The notes under the pieces: model-generated
Database searches by the model: none
What the model saw: only the letters and a program-made list of their open reading frames with translations
Told to the model about the DNA's origin: nothing
In this document: positions 7,977 through 16,742 of the stretch, one piece after another
Position numbering within the stretch: position 1 is the stretch's first letter
Layout of the letters: each line of letters opens with the position of its first letter
Position numbers and translations under genes: made by a program
DNA from: an uncultured Lachnospiraceae bacterium
GTDB taxonomy: Bacteria; Bacillota; Clostridia; Lachnospirales; Lachnospiraceae
Assembly: GCA_910586605.1 (NCBI GenBank)
Contig: CAJUJR010000004.1
Coordinates: 1 to 61,846 of the forward strand
DNA length: 61,846 nucleotides
Direction of reading: 5' to 3'

Positions 7977-9584
7977 TTACACAGCCCGGACACGTATATC
8001 GGCTCCTTCACGCACAAACGTGCTACGATGGACTTCACTATGTAAATAGTTTGTTACGTTTGATATTGTAAGCTTCACCCCGCTGTATGCAATATCGTAT
8101 ACTACAATTTTGCCCTTTCCGCTGGAGCTTTCCAAAACATGGCCTAATTCATCATATTCTGCTGTAAGGGTGTCCATAATCCCATCAATTTCATCCAGGC
8201 GGACTTTCCCACTTTTCAACATCTCTAGCTTTTCTGGCTCTAAAGAACCAATTGCCTTAAAACGCTTTTTCAATACCTCAATCGTCTGGAGCACCTTATC
8301 CTTTTCATCAGATAACTCTTCCATTTCTTTTTCAATTGCATGGTAACGGTCTACACAGTTTGGGTCAATCCCAACTTCCAATTCTGTCTGTGTCCCCATA
8401 GAAGAACCTGCCACCTTTGTCTCTATCTTCTGGGTTGAACGCACGCTCCCGCCTGCAATCAGCCCTCTCTTCCCATTTACTTCAATTACATCTTTTGCAA
8501 CCACATTACTGTGCATCAGGGCATCCGTAACAATTTTACCACCAGCATTTACTGTAGAACTTTCAATAAAATTAGAAATAATATCGCCCCCGGCTTCCAT
8601 CTTGCCAGTCCCTTTTCCCTGAATCCCACGATTCAGGACGATTTTTCCGCCTGCAATTAACGTAGCCCCTTCTACAGCGCCTGCCACATAGATATCGCCT
8701 GTTGCCTGAACAGTATATCCTGTCAATACATTCCCTTTCACATTTACGCTGCCCTCATATTCAATATCCCCTGTAGAAGGCCCTACATCAGCAGGAACTT
8801 CATAACAATCTGATACAAAGACTGTTTCATCCACACAGGTAACATTTCCTGACACATCAGAGTACATGCTTAAAGAATCCTCCGAAAGATGGATATGCTT
8901 TCCATGTTTTAAATGTTTATTAGCAACTGTCCTCGGCTTTATTTCATTCCCTGTCACATCTGTCCCAGGCGTGCCAAAATCCGCCGGCTCCAAAGTTGCC
9001 AGAAGCTGGCCCTCCGTAACCGACTCGATCATATCCAACTTATGAAAATCAACGCTTCCGTCTTCCTTCACTGCTGGTTTGCTCGTCTTATCCAAGTCAA
9101 AATGATATGTTATGACTGCGTCATGCCCATGGACTGGCGGTGTCGCTTTTGCTACCAGGACATCCGTACAGTAAAGGCGCATTTTATGCATGATTTCAAT
9201 ATTTTTTCTTATAATCCCATAACTTACATCATGCTGTTCTAACAGTTTTAAAATATCTTCCACTGTCAGCCTTGAACCAAGGCTGGAATTTGGATACAGC
9301 CTCAGTTTGGCATACAGCCGGTTTGGGTCAACGGTAATCACTGCATATTCATTTTCTGGTATTGCACTTTTTTTACTAATCTGAATCTCTGCATTTGTCT
9401 TCTTTGCTGCCTTTTCCACAAAAACCTTAATTTGCTCTGTCGGCACATCATTCCATTTTTTTGCAACCAAATAAGATAAGATATCATCCGCTTTCAAAGG
9501 CTCTCCGCCGTCTACAGCAGGATATGACTTTAAAAAAATCCCATCTTCTTTATGAACCAATTGAAAAAACGCATTACGCTTCAT
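7977..9584 (-). CDS. FapA family protein (DUF342)
   Basis: 535 residues. The N-terminal half is a sequestration-type domain; the central part (~230-400) is a repetitive beta-helix with many GGKI/GGSV turns and a run of charged loops, followed by a coiled coil (~400-480) and a short C-terminal beta segment: the DUF342/FapA layout. In Vibrio FapA retains a glucose-PTS component at a pole to govern flagellar formation; that role is not shown for Clostridia. The start at the internal ATG is preferred (GAGGG at 6 bases); an upstream GTG is possible. It lies between fliA and the small charged-protein gene. Confidence 0.75.
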   Translation of the reverse strand: MKRNAFFQLVHKEDGIFLKSYPAVDGGEPLKADDILSYLVAKKWNDVPTEQIKVFVEKAAKKTNAEIQISKKSAIPENEYAVITVDPNRLYAKLRLYPNSSLGSRLTVEDILKLLEQHDVSYGIIRKNIEIMHKMRLYCTDVLVAKATPPVHGHDAVITYHFDLDKTSKPAVKEDGSVDFHKLDMIESVTEGQLLATLEPADFGTPGTDVTGNEIKPRTVANKHLKHGKHIHLSEDSLSMYSDVSGNVTCVDETVFVSDCYEVPADVGPSTGDIEYEGSVNVKGNVLTGYTVQATGDIYVAGAVEGATLIAGGKIVLNRGIQGKGTGKMEAGGDIISNFIESSTVNAGGKIVTDALMHSNVVAKDVIEVNGKRGLIAGGSVRSTQKIETKVAGSSMGTQTELEVGIDPNCVDRYHAIEKEMEELSDEKDKVLQTIEVLKKRFKAIGSLEPEKLEMLKSGKVRLDEIDGIMDTLTAEYDELGHVLESSSGKGKIVVYDIAYSGVKLTISNVTNYLHSEVHRSTFVREGADIRVRAV

Positions 9585-9641
9585 ATCTACCCTCGTTTCT
9601 GCAAAATCCACTCTTAGATTTGTACATCAGCCCTGCCATTC

Positions 9642-10427
9642 TCAGACACTGCCAAGCCCAAATACAGAAAGATCATCCCCCATCCTCTCACGCATCTTGC
9701 GCAGTGCTTTTGTATGGAGCTGGGAGACTCTGGATTCCGATACCTCCAGTATCCTGCTGATTTCCTTTAACGTCAATTCCTCAAAATAATAAAATGCAAT
9801 TACTTTCTGTTCATTTTCTGTCAGAGAATCGATTGCCTGCGCCAATATGTTTTTTAATTCCTGGCGTTCCACAATTCTTTCTGGCTGTTCAAAACGCGTA
9901 ATATTTGCAGATTCAATTTTAACTTCACTTCCCTGTTCCAGATATTCATCTAAGGAAACAAGGTTCGCAACCTGTGTTTGATTTATCAAATCTTCCAGTT
10001 CACTGATGGAAAGCCCAAGCTCCTCTGATAATTCCTTATTTGATGCAGGACGCCCGAATCTTGTTTCCAGATCCTTCATGGCAGTTTCCAACTTCTTCTG
10101 CTTTTGGCGGAGCGTCCTTGGAATCCAGTCCATTTTACGGATTTGGTCTAAAATAGAACCACGGATACGCAAGCTGGCATACGTTTCAAATTTTACACCC
10201 TTTGTCAGCTCAAATTTATCAATTGCATCAATCAATCCAAAAATACCATAGCCGACCAGGTCATCATACTCTACGGTATACCCCAGATACATCCCAAGTC
10301 TTCCGGCAACAATTTTAACCAGTCCGGAATATTCGATGATTAGCTGTTCCCTGATAGAAGGATTCTTTGTTTTTTCATACTCTTTCCATAAGTCCTCTTT
10401 TTGCTTATCATCCATCGGCTGTAACAT
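9642..10427 (-). CDS. fliA: Flagellar sigma factor FliA/SigD (sigma-28)
   Basis: Directs RNA polymerase to late flagellar and chemotaxis promoters. 261 residues. Region 2 (EYDDLVGYGIFGLIDAIDKFE ... FETYASLRIRGSILDQIR), region 3 (GRPASNKELSEELGL) and region 4 helix-turn-helix (LTLKEISRILEVSESRVSQLHTKALRKMRERM) are all present, as in FliA/WhiG-class factors. The position at the end of the fla/che locus is that of Bacillus sigD. Two starts four codons apart are possible: the first ATG touches AGAAGGG, the second lies 12 bases from it. No flgM is in the window. Confidence 0.95.
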   Translation of the reverse strand: MLQPMDDKQKEDLWKEYEKTKNPSIREQLIIEYSGLVKIVAGRLGMYLGYTVEYDDLVGYGIFGLIDAIDKFELTKGVKFETYASLRIRGSILDQIRKMDWIPRTLRQKQKKLETAMKDLETRFGRPASNKELSEELGLSISELEDLINQTQVANLVSLDEYLEQGSEVKIESANITRFEQPERIVERQELKNILAQAIDSLTENEQKVIAFYYFEELTLKEISRILEVSESRVSQLHTKALRKMRERMGDDLSVFGLGSV

Positions 10428-10447
10428 CCCTTCTGAATCATTTTTAT

Positions 10448-10741
10448 CTATTCAGCAACCCCTCCTGATACTTCCCCGGTATCAGGGCTTTCCTTTAATG
10501 GCTCCGGTTCTGGAAGCTCTACATTTTCTTTTGCTGAACCCTGCTGCCTCTTAAACATATTTCCATCCATTACCTTCTGGATTATTTTTTTTGCAATTAA
10601 GCCTATAATATAAAATATTACCAAAGTTGCTAATAATAATTCAAGGCTATAGGTAACATCCATTTCTTTTACTATTGTTAGAATGCTCACAACCGCGCCT
10701 GCTAACAACATTATAAATTTTGGTATAAATTCCAGTTTCAC
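10448..10741 (-). CDS. Small membrane protein between fliA and cheD, unknown
   Basis: 97 residues with two predicted membrane helices (FIMLLAGAVVSILTIV and ELLLATLVIFYIIGLIA) and a charged, Glu/Pro-rich cytoplasmic tail. No family recognised. It is tightly packed between cheD (15 bases) and fliA (20 bases), so is part of the same transcript; in related flagellar loci a small membrane protein often occupies this position. Confidence 0.65.
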   Translation of the reverse strand: MKLEFIPKFIMLLAGAVVSILTIVKEMDVTYSLELLLATLVIFYIIGLIAKKIIQKVMDGNMFKRQQGSAKENVELPEPEPLKESPDTGEVSGGVAE

Positions 10742-10756
10742 AAAATCTCCCCCAAA

Positions 10757-11242
10757 CTAAATCGTACGGATTGGCTTCCCAACTGATTTGATAACGAAAT
10801 CCCCTGTTTCAGGGTAAAACTCCACTGTCCGCCCAAAATTCAGCCCAGTATCCTCCGCCAATATACGAATCCCAATTGCCTGCAGTTTTTTCTTAACTGC
10901 CACTACATTGCGTTCACCAACGCGCAGCATATCGCTGTCACCGTTAAAAGCAAACATCTGTGCCCCACCCGCAATTTTAGCTGTCAGGTTTCTCCTGTTT
11001 GCCCCAGCCGCAATCATTTTCTCAATTAAATAATCAATACCGGTATCTGCAAACTTCGCCCGGTTCTGGTTCTGCCTGACCTGTGTACTGTCTGGCAGCA
11101 TAACATGCACCAAGCCTGCTACTTTCGACGCTTTATCATACAACGCTACTCCTACACAGGATCCAAGCCCCAGCGTTGTAACGGCATCTGGTGCACGGCA
11201 GATTTTTAAATCAGCCATTCCAACTTTTATCATCTCAGCCAT
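10757..11242 (-). CDS. cheD: CheD chemoreceptor glutamine deamidase
   Basis: Deamidates Gln residues of chemoreceptors and binds CheC, linking adaptation to CheY-P levels. 161 residues from the ATG that follows AAGGTG; an upstream TTG overlaps that site. The catalytic Cys lies in TLGLGSCVGVALYD, with the His in GLVHVMLPDS. Encoded 6 bases after cheC, as in Bacillus. Confidence 0.95.
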   Translation of the reverse strand: MAEMIKVGMADLKICRAPDAVTTLGLGSCVGVALYDKASKVAGLVHVMLPDSTQVRQNQNRAKFADTGIDYLIEKMIAAGANRRNLTAKIAGGAQMFAFNGDSDMLRVGERNVVAVKKKLQAIGIRILAEDTGLNFGRTVEFYPETGDFVIKSVGKPIRTI

Positions 11243-11248
11243 TCCCAA

Positions 11249-11872
11249 TCACCTTAACCCTAAAGACTTTAAAATACGTGTGTAAGACTCCATTGTCGGA
11301 ATCAAAATAAAGTAACCACTGATATCTATCACATCCAAATCTTTAAAACGCGATTCAATTAAAAGCGCTTTATCCCCTAACTTCCCAAATTCTATTGCCG
11401 GAACACTTAAAATTGCCCCTGCCATATCAAAAGCAAGGCTTGGAACCGAAATGGAAATTGTCAATTTCGTCAATGAAGAAATTGCAGAAAGATAAGCACC
11501 TGTAATAATATTCCCAATCTCCTGCAACGCCGAAATCTCTATTTCCGTAAATGTATCGGAATCTAAACCGGAAGTCAGCCCTACCAGCCTCTGCACCAGC
11601 ACACGTGCAGCATCACTCTCTAAAATGAATAACAATGAACCCTGAATATCCCCTTCCAGACTCAATAAGATTCCGGCAACCAAAGTTTCCTCCCCGCCGA
11701 TTACCTGTGCCAATTCGGCAAAAGTCAGCATTTTAACCCTTGGAACATTCATATCGATTCTGGTATTAATAAGTTGGGACAATGCAGTAGTTGCATTGCC
11801 CGCACCTATATTTCCTATTTCAGTTAATACATCAAACTCAAAGTTATCCATGCCCTCATCGTTCTTCTGCAT
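11249..11872 (-). CDS. cheC: CheC, CheY-P phosphatase
   Basis: Dephosphorylates CheY-P and regulates CheD. 207 residues from the ATG placed 5 bases after GAGGT; a longer frame upstream has no such site. Both phosphatase half-sites are intact: LTEIGNIGAGNATTAL near the N-terminus and LQEIGNIITGAYLSA in the middle, each with the Glu and Asn of the E-x-x-N signature. Between cheW and cheD. Confidence 0.95.
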   Translation of the reverse strand: MQKNDEGMDNFEFDVLTEIGNIGAGNATTALSQLINTRIDMNVPRVKMLTFAELAQVIGGEETLVAGILLSLEGDIQGSLLFILESDAARVLVQRLVGLTSGLDSDTFTEIEISALQEIGNIITGAYLSAISSLTKLTISISVPSLAFDMAGAILSVPAIEFGKLGDKALLIESRFKDLDVIDISGYFILIPTMESYTRILKSLGLR

Positions 11873-11956
11873 AGAATACCTCATTTCCACGCTGCCTTGC
11901 CTGAATGGAATCTGTCCAGGCAGCGCACAAAACAAATCCCATGGCAACCAATTTCT

Positions 11957-12442
11957 TTAAACCATTTCTTTCTCTTTGTCATTTATCACAGATGAAATAT
12001 TTAACAATGTAATCAAGCCATCTACATGCTTGCCTACGCCGCTTAAATACTGCATACGGATATCATTTGCATCAGCTGAATTTGGTTTTTCAATCGAAGC
12101 CTCATCTAGGGTTACCACCTCTTTCACCTCATCTACAATAATCCCAATAGCAGACTGCGACTCCAGCTTAATAATAATAATGCGTGTTGCATTTGTATAC
12201 TCATCCGGCACTAAATCAAATTTCAAACGAAGGCTCATAACAGGGATAATCTCGCCACGCAAGTTAATTACTCCTTTGAAATACTTCTGTGACATTGGAA
12301 TCCTTGTAATCTTAGACATCCGCACAATATTATCAATATACTTAATATCAATACCATACTGTTCGCTTCCAAGATGGACTACAATATACTGCTTTCCTTC
12401 ACTTGCTACCTCTACATTTTGAACATCATTGATATCATCCAT
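11957..12442 (-). CDS. cheW: CheW chemotaxis coupling protein
   Basis: Scaffold joining chemoreceptors to CheA. 161 residues with the full CheW fold: EQYGIDIKYIDNIVRM, FKGVINLRGEIIPVMSLR and IIVDEVKEVVTLDEASI. 12 bases downstream of cheA in the operon. No CheV is present in the window. Confidence 0.97.
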   Translation of the reverse strand: MDDINDVQNVEVASEGKQYIVVHLGSEQYGIDIKYIDNIVRMSKITRIPMSQKYFKGVINLRGEIIPVMSLRLKFDLVPDEYTNATRIIIIKLESQSAIGIIVDEVKEVVTLDEASIEKPNSADANDIRMQYLSGVGKHVDGLITLLNISSVINDKEKEMV

Positions 12443-12454
12443 TTTCCAATCCCC

Positions 12455-14596
12455 CTATACTAAGGTATTTACTTCAAGAATAAGTGCAATTTCGCCATCA
12501 CCAAGAATTGTAGCGCCGCCAATCAGCTTACTGCAATTAATATAATCGCCAATTGATTTGATAACAATTTCCTGCTGGCCAATCAGGTTATCAACAACAA
12601 GCCCTGCCTGCTTATCCCCTTTGCTGACAATAACAACTGTCAAGCTTTCTGGTTTAAATTCACCAGGCTCTACATCCAGAATCTTGTCCAGCCGGATTAA
12701 AGGAATCACAGCATCTCGGAGATTAATAACTTCTTTGGTCTGCACATGCTTTACCTCTGAAAATGGAATATCTTCAATTGTCTGGATATTTCCTAAAGGA
12801 ATCGCATATTTCTCTGTCCCAAGCTCAACCATCAATGCCTGGATAATTGCAAGTGTAAGCGGCAAGCGGATAATAAAGCTGCTTCCTTCGCCCATCTCTG
12901 TCTTACACTCAATATTTCCTCCCAGGCCTTCAATCTTTGTCTTAACAACATCAAGGCCAACGCCGCGCCCAGAAACATCGGTAATCTGCTCTGCGGTAGA
13001 AAAGCTCGGCCTAAAGAGCAAGTCAATGATTTCCTTATCCGTCATGGCCTCTGCCTGTTCTGGAGTAATCGTTCCCTTTTCAATCGCTTTATTCCTGACT
13101 TTCTCTACATTAATCCCAGCACCGTCATCGCGTACCTCAATATTAACATTATTCCCATCTTGGTATGCATCAAGATAAATATGCCCAACCTCATCTTTTC
13201 CAAGCGCAATTCTTTCTTCATTGGACTCAAGCCCGTGGTCCGCAGAATTACGGAGCAAATGCTGTAATGGGTCACCAATCTCATCAATTACAGTACGGTC
13301 AAGTTCTGTCTCCTCACCTGACATATGTAGTTCCATCTTTTTCCCAAGCTTCTTTGTCAAATCCCGTATCATACGTGGGAAACGGTTTACAACGCTCTCA
13401 ATTGGCACCATCCTGACTTTCATAACGGATTCGTGCAGATTCGTCGTAACACTTTCCAGATATTCAATCTGTTCGTTCAGCGCAGAATTCAGCCTGGATT
13501 CTTCATCAGCAGAACTGGTTGATACAATACCATTTTTCGCAATGATAAGCTCACTGACAAGATTCATCAAAACATCTAACTTTTCAATATCAACACGGAC
13601 TGTCCTTCCTACTGTCGGCTTGGCCGTTTTCTGCTGCGCATTCTTCTGTGCCGTCTTCTGTGCAGGTTTTGCCCCCTGCTTCTTTACAGCCTGCTGTGCA
13701 GCAACGGGCGCTTTTGCAACAGGCTCCTTTACTTCCGGCTCTTCCACCTTTGTTTCTGGCTTTTCAACAGCAGAGTCACTTGTATGTAGATCCGGTAATG
13801 TATAAATGCCAACAACAGCATGTTTTACTTCTGACACAGATTCAATTGCATTCTTAACTGTCTCAAGGCTTTCCTTTGTAAAATATAACAGGCTGAAATC
13901 CATTTCAAATTTCTCGTCTTCAATATCCTGTACACTTGGTACTGCCTTGATAACTTCCCCGAGTTCCTCCAATGCCTTAAACACTAAAAATGCCCTTGCT
14001 GCTTTTAAAATGCAGGACTCCTGCAGAGATACCGTAATCCCAAAAATATTTTGGTTATCATTCTGCGCTTTTTCAAACGTATGTTTCTCAAAATCAGAAA
14101 TAGATATAGATTGGTATTTTGCTTCTCCTTCCCCATCCCCAGAATCTGCGGAAGTCTCTTCTTTCCCACCCTCTGGCGCTTTTGCAGCCTGTTCCGGCGC
14201 TTCTTTTCCGGTTGCTTTTGCTGCAATCGCATTCAAGGTATTTACAATTTCTTCGTTCTCTTCTGTCCCTTCATTTGCAGTTTCCATAATCTCATTGAGA
14301 TATGCTTCTAACGCATCCAGTGCACGGAACAACACATCAATCAATTCCGATTCCACCTTCATATTCTCACTGCGGATTTCCTGGAAAACATTTTCCATAT
14401 CATGCGTCAGGCGCTGCATACGCTTGAAGCCCATTGTGCCTGCCATCCCCTTTAATGAATGTGCTGCACGGAAAATCTCATTAATGACATCCATGTTCTC
14501 AGGTTCCTGTTCCAGAACCATTAACTGGTCACTTAAATTCTGCAAATGCTCTTTTGTTTCATCGATAAAAATCTCAAGATACTGACTAACATCCAT
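12455..14596 (-). CDS. cheA: CheA chemotaxis histidine kinase
   Basis: Autophosphorylates and passes phosphate to CheY and CheB. 713 residues from the second ATG, 7 bases after GGGGGTG. P1 has the phospho-accepting His46 in FRAAHSLKGMAGTMGF; P2 lies at ~180-270; an Ala/Lys/Gln-rich linker precedes the dimerisation domain P3 (~325-385). P4 has the N, G1 and G2 boxes (LLRNSADHGLE, DDGAGIN, SGRGVGLDVVK), and a CheW-like P5 ends the protein. One base separates it from the cheB stop. All catalytic motifs intact. Confidence 0.98.
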   Translation of the reverse strand: MDVSQYLEIFIDETKEHLQNLSDQLMVLEQEPENMDVINEIFRAAHSLKGMAGTMGFKRMQRLTHDMENVFQEIRSENMKVESELIDVLFRALDALEAYLNEIMETANEGTEENEEIVNTLNAIAAKATGKEAPEQAAKAPEGGKEETSADSGDGEGEAKYQSISISDFEKHTFEKAQNDNQNIFGITVSLQESCILKAARAFLVFKALEELGEVIKAVPSVQDIEDEKFEMDFSLLYFTKESLETVKNAIESVSEVKHAVVGIYTLPDLHTSDSAVEKPETKVEEPEVKEPVAKAPVAAQQAVKKQGAKPAQKTAQKNAQQKTAKPTVGRTVRVDIEKLDVLMNLVSELIIAKNGIVSTSSADEESRLNSALNEQIEYLESVTTNLHESVMKVRMVPIESVVNRFPRMIRDLTKKLGKKMELHMSGEETELDRTVIDEIGDPLQHLLRNSADHGLESNEERIALGKDEVGHIYLDAYQDGNNVNIEVRDDGAGINVEKVRNKAIEKGTITPEQAEAMTDKEIIDLLFRPSFSTAEQITDVSGRGVGLDVVKTKIEGLGGNIECKTEMGEGSSFIIRLPLTLAIIQALMVELGTEKYAIPLGNIQTIEDIPFSEVKHVQTKEVINLRDAVIPLIRLDKILDVEPGEFKPESLTVVIVSKGDKQAGLVVDNLIGQQEIVIKSIGDYINCSKLIGGATILGDGEIALILEVNTLV

Positions 14597-14597
14597 T

Positions 14598-15728
14598 TTA
14601 GCGCACCCCCACATGCTTTGTTATTGCATCAGCAATTTTCTTCAGTTCCGCCACTTCATCCACGGCGCCTGCCTCTGCGATCGCCTTCGGCATGCCATAC
14701 ACTGTACAGCTCGCTTCATCCTGTGCAATAACGTAAATTTTATTTGTTTGTTCTAATTGAAGTATCCCTTTCGTACCATCTGCCCCCATGCCAGTCATTA
14801 CCACACAAGTAATTTCATCAAAAGATGATTTCATCAGTGATTCATACATAATATCCGCACATGGCTTTAATCCATTTCTGGCAGCCTCTACCGTTACTGA
14901 AAGGTTGTGGTCTTTTTTCCCCTTCTCTATCAGACGCATTTGGGAACCGCCCTTTGCAATATATACTGTTCCCTTCTCAATCGCCACCCCATGTTCCGCT
15001 TCCACTACATTAATCCGGCTTAACTCATTTAATCGGCTGGCAAGGGAAGCAGTAAAACCTTCTGGCATATGCTGCACAATCAGAACCGCAGCATCTAAGT
15101 TCGCTGGCAAAAACGGAACAACATACTGCAGTGCTTTTGGTCCGCCTGTTGAACAAGCCAATGCTACCAATTTCTTGGCTCCTCCGCCTAACGGTTCTTT
15201 GGAATGCTTTGATGTGTCCCCCCGAAGTGGTTTTCTGGAAACAGCAGAACCTTCCCTTGCAATTACCTTTCTTGCCCTTCCCCCTAAAGGAGATGCCTCT
15301 TCCCGCACAGTTGGCTCTGGCACTGGCGGAAGATGCGTCGCAAGATGAAGCATTTTCAAGAGATTTTTCCCAAACCCCGGTCCTTTTGCTTCTGCCAGGC
15401 TGTCAGGTTTCGTAACAAAATCAAATGCGCCAAGTTCCAGTGCCTGGATTGTTTCCTTTGCCCCTTCTTTTGCAAGCGTGCTGACAATTAAAACCGTCTC
15501 ATTCTTCCCTTTGCTTTTTAATTTGCGGAGCAACTCAATGCCATTCATTTTTGGCATATTGATATCCAGGACAATCGCATCAAATTTCTCACCAGACATC
15601 AAAATATCCAATGCCTCAATTCCATTAACCGCATAACGTTCTGCCTGGAGTTTCTCATCTGAATTAATTATATCAAAAATAACCCTTCTCATAAGTGCAG
15701 AGTCATCAACAACCAGTATTTTTTTCAT
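14598..15728 (-). CDS. cheB: CheB receptor methylesterase/deamidase
   Basis: Removes methyl groups from chemoreceptors. 376 residues from MKKILVVDDS, 9 bases after GGGGAGG. The receiver domain has acidic residues 8-9 and phospho-Asp55; the C-terminal esterase has Ser193 in ACSTGGPKAL, His220 in IVQHMPEGF and Asp317 in GMGADGTK. The partner methyltransferase CheR is not encoded in this window. First of the che genes after flhG. Confidence 0.97.
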   Translation of the reverse strand: MKKILVVDDSALMRRVIFDIINSDEKLQAERYAVNGIEALDILMSGEKFDAIVLDINMPKMNGIELLRKLKSKGKNETVLIVSTLAKEGAKETIQALELGAFDFVTKPDSLAEAKGPGFGKNLLKMLHLATHLPPVPEPTVREEASPLGGRARKVIAREGSAVSRKPLRGDTSKHSKEPLGGGAKKLVALACSTGGPKALQYVVPFLPANLDAAVLIVQHMPEGFTASLASRLNELSRINVVEAEHGVAIEKGTVYIAKGGSQMRLIEKGKKDHNLSVTVEAARNGLKPCADIMYESLMKSSFDEITCVVMTGMGADGTKGILQLEQTNKIYVIAQDEASCTVYGMPKAIAEAGAVDEVAELKKIADAITKHVGVR

Positions 15729-15764
15729 ATACATCCGCCTCCCCAATATAATTTCCACTAAATA

Positions 15765-15792
15765 ATATTATCATGTTTCAGCCGAAATGCAA
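15765..15792 (-). promoter_or_regulatory. Possible internal promoter ahead of cheB
   Basis: Minus strand TTGCAT, 16 bases, TAATAT in the 135-base gap between flhG and cheB. This is one of the larger gaps in an otherwise compact locus. Found by pattern only. Confidence 0.3.
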
Positions 15793-15863
15793 AGTAATTT
15801 ATCTTTTTTTCATATACCTGCCTTGTACGTTACCAGCTATCGAATGTGCAGGAACAGCATCTT

Positions 15864-16742
15864 TTATCTCCCATACCGGAATAATTTCGTCAGCAGCCCG
15901 GAAATCCCCCTGCTCCGCTTTTCTGGCATATCTTCCATACCATTGTCCAAAAGCAAGGCAAGTTCAAGCATCGCCCTTGAGCTTGCAGCATTTGGGTAAA
16001 CCACTGTAACAGGCTGTTGTTTCATCACTGATTTAGGCAATTTTTCATCATAAGGGATATATCCCAGATACTGCATTTTCATGTTAAGGAACTTCTCTAC
16101 TACTGTATCCAGCTTATCAAAAAGTTCCTTCCCTTCATTGTATCCCCGGGCACGGTTTGCCACCATCCTGATTTTCGTATTATTTTCATAAAACTCTTCA
16201 TGCCTGCATAAAGTCTTTAACAATGCATATGCATCTGTAATGGAAGTCGGTTCTGGCGTTGCTACCAACAGAACTTCTGAACTTGCTAAGACCAAATCAA
16301 TTACCGAATCAGAAATCCCTGCCCCAGTATCAATAATCACCACATCGGCAATATTATCTAATTCATACATCATCCGTACCAGGCTTTGTATCTGGTCACT
16401 GTTTAAATTTGTAAGTTCCCGCAAACCAGAACCTCCTGAGATAAACCCAATATTTTCTGGTCCAGGGGAAACCACATCACGCAGAGCCTTTCCATGGAAT
16501 ATCAAATCAGCCAGGTTATATTCCGGCCGGATGCCAAGCATTACTTCAACATTTGCCAGGCCAAAATCCGCATCCAGGACAACAACCCTTTTATCCAGCC
16601 TGCTTAACTGAATTGCAAGGTTCAGCGAAACATTGGATTTCCCAACTCCGCCTTTCCCGCTTGTAACAGTAATCACCCTGGCAAGATGCTTCTTTTGATT
16701 ATGTTTTTTTACAATATTTCTTAACTGTTGTGCCTGATCCAT
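15864..16742 (-). CDS. flhG: FlhG (YlxH), MinD-like ATPase controlling flagellar number/placement
   Basis: A ParA/MinD-family ATPase that works with FlhF and the C-ring proteins to set flagellar pattern. 292 residues: N-terminal DQAQQLR motif (the FlhF-activating segment), deviant Walker A VTSGKGGVGKSNVSLNLA, Walker B VVIIDTGAG, and a C-terminal amphipathic membrane-targeting tail. Its ATG overlaps the flhF stop, indicating translational coupling. Confidence 0.95.
   Translation of the reverse strand: MDQAQQLRNIVKKHNQKKHLARVITVTSGKGGVGKSNVSLNLAIQLSRLDKRVVVLDADFGLANVEVMLGIRPEYNLADLIFHGKALRDVVSPGPENIGFISGGSGLRELTNLNSDQIQSLVRMMYELDNIADVVIIDTGAGISDSVIDLVLASSEVLLVATPEPTSITDAYALLKTLCRHEEFYENNTKIRMVANRARGYNEGKELFDKLDTVVEKFLNMKMQYLGYIPYDEKLPKSVMKQQPVTVVYPNAASSRAMLELALLLDNGMEDMPEKRSRGISGLLTKLFRYGR

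Noticed and set aside
12558..14585. Long plus-strand open frames opposite cheA
   Set aside because: Antisense shadows of a clearly coding gene; composition is Ser/Thr/Phe-rich with no domain. The same applies to plus-strand frames opposite other flagellar genes.
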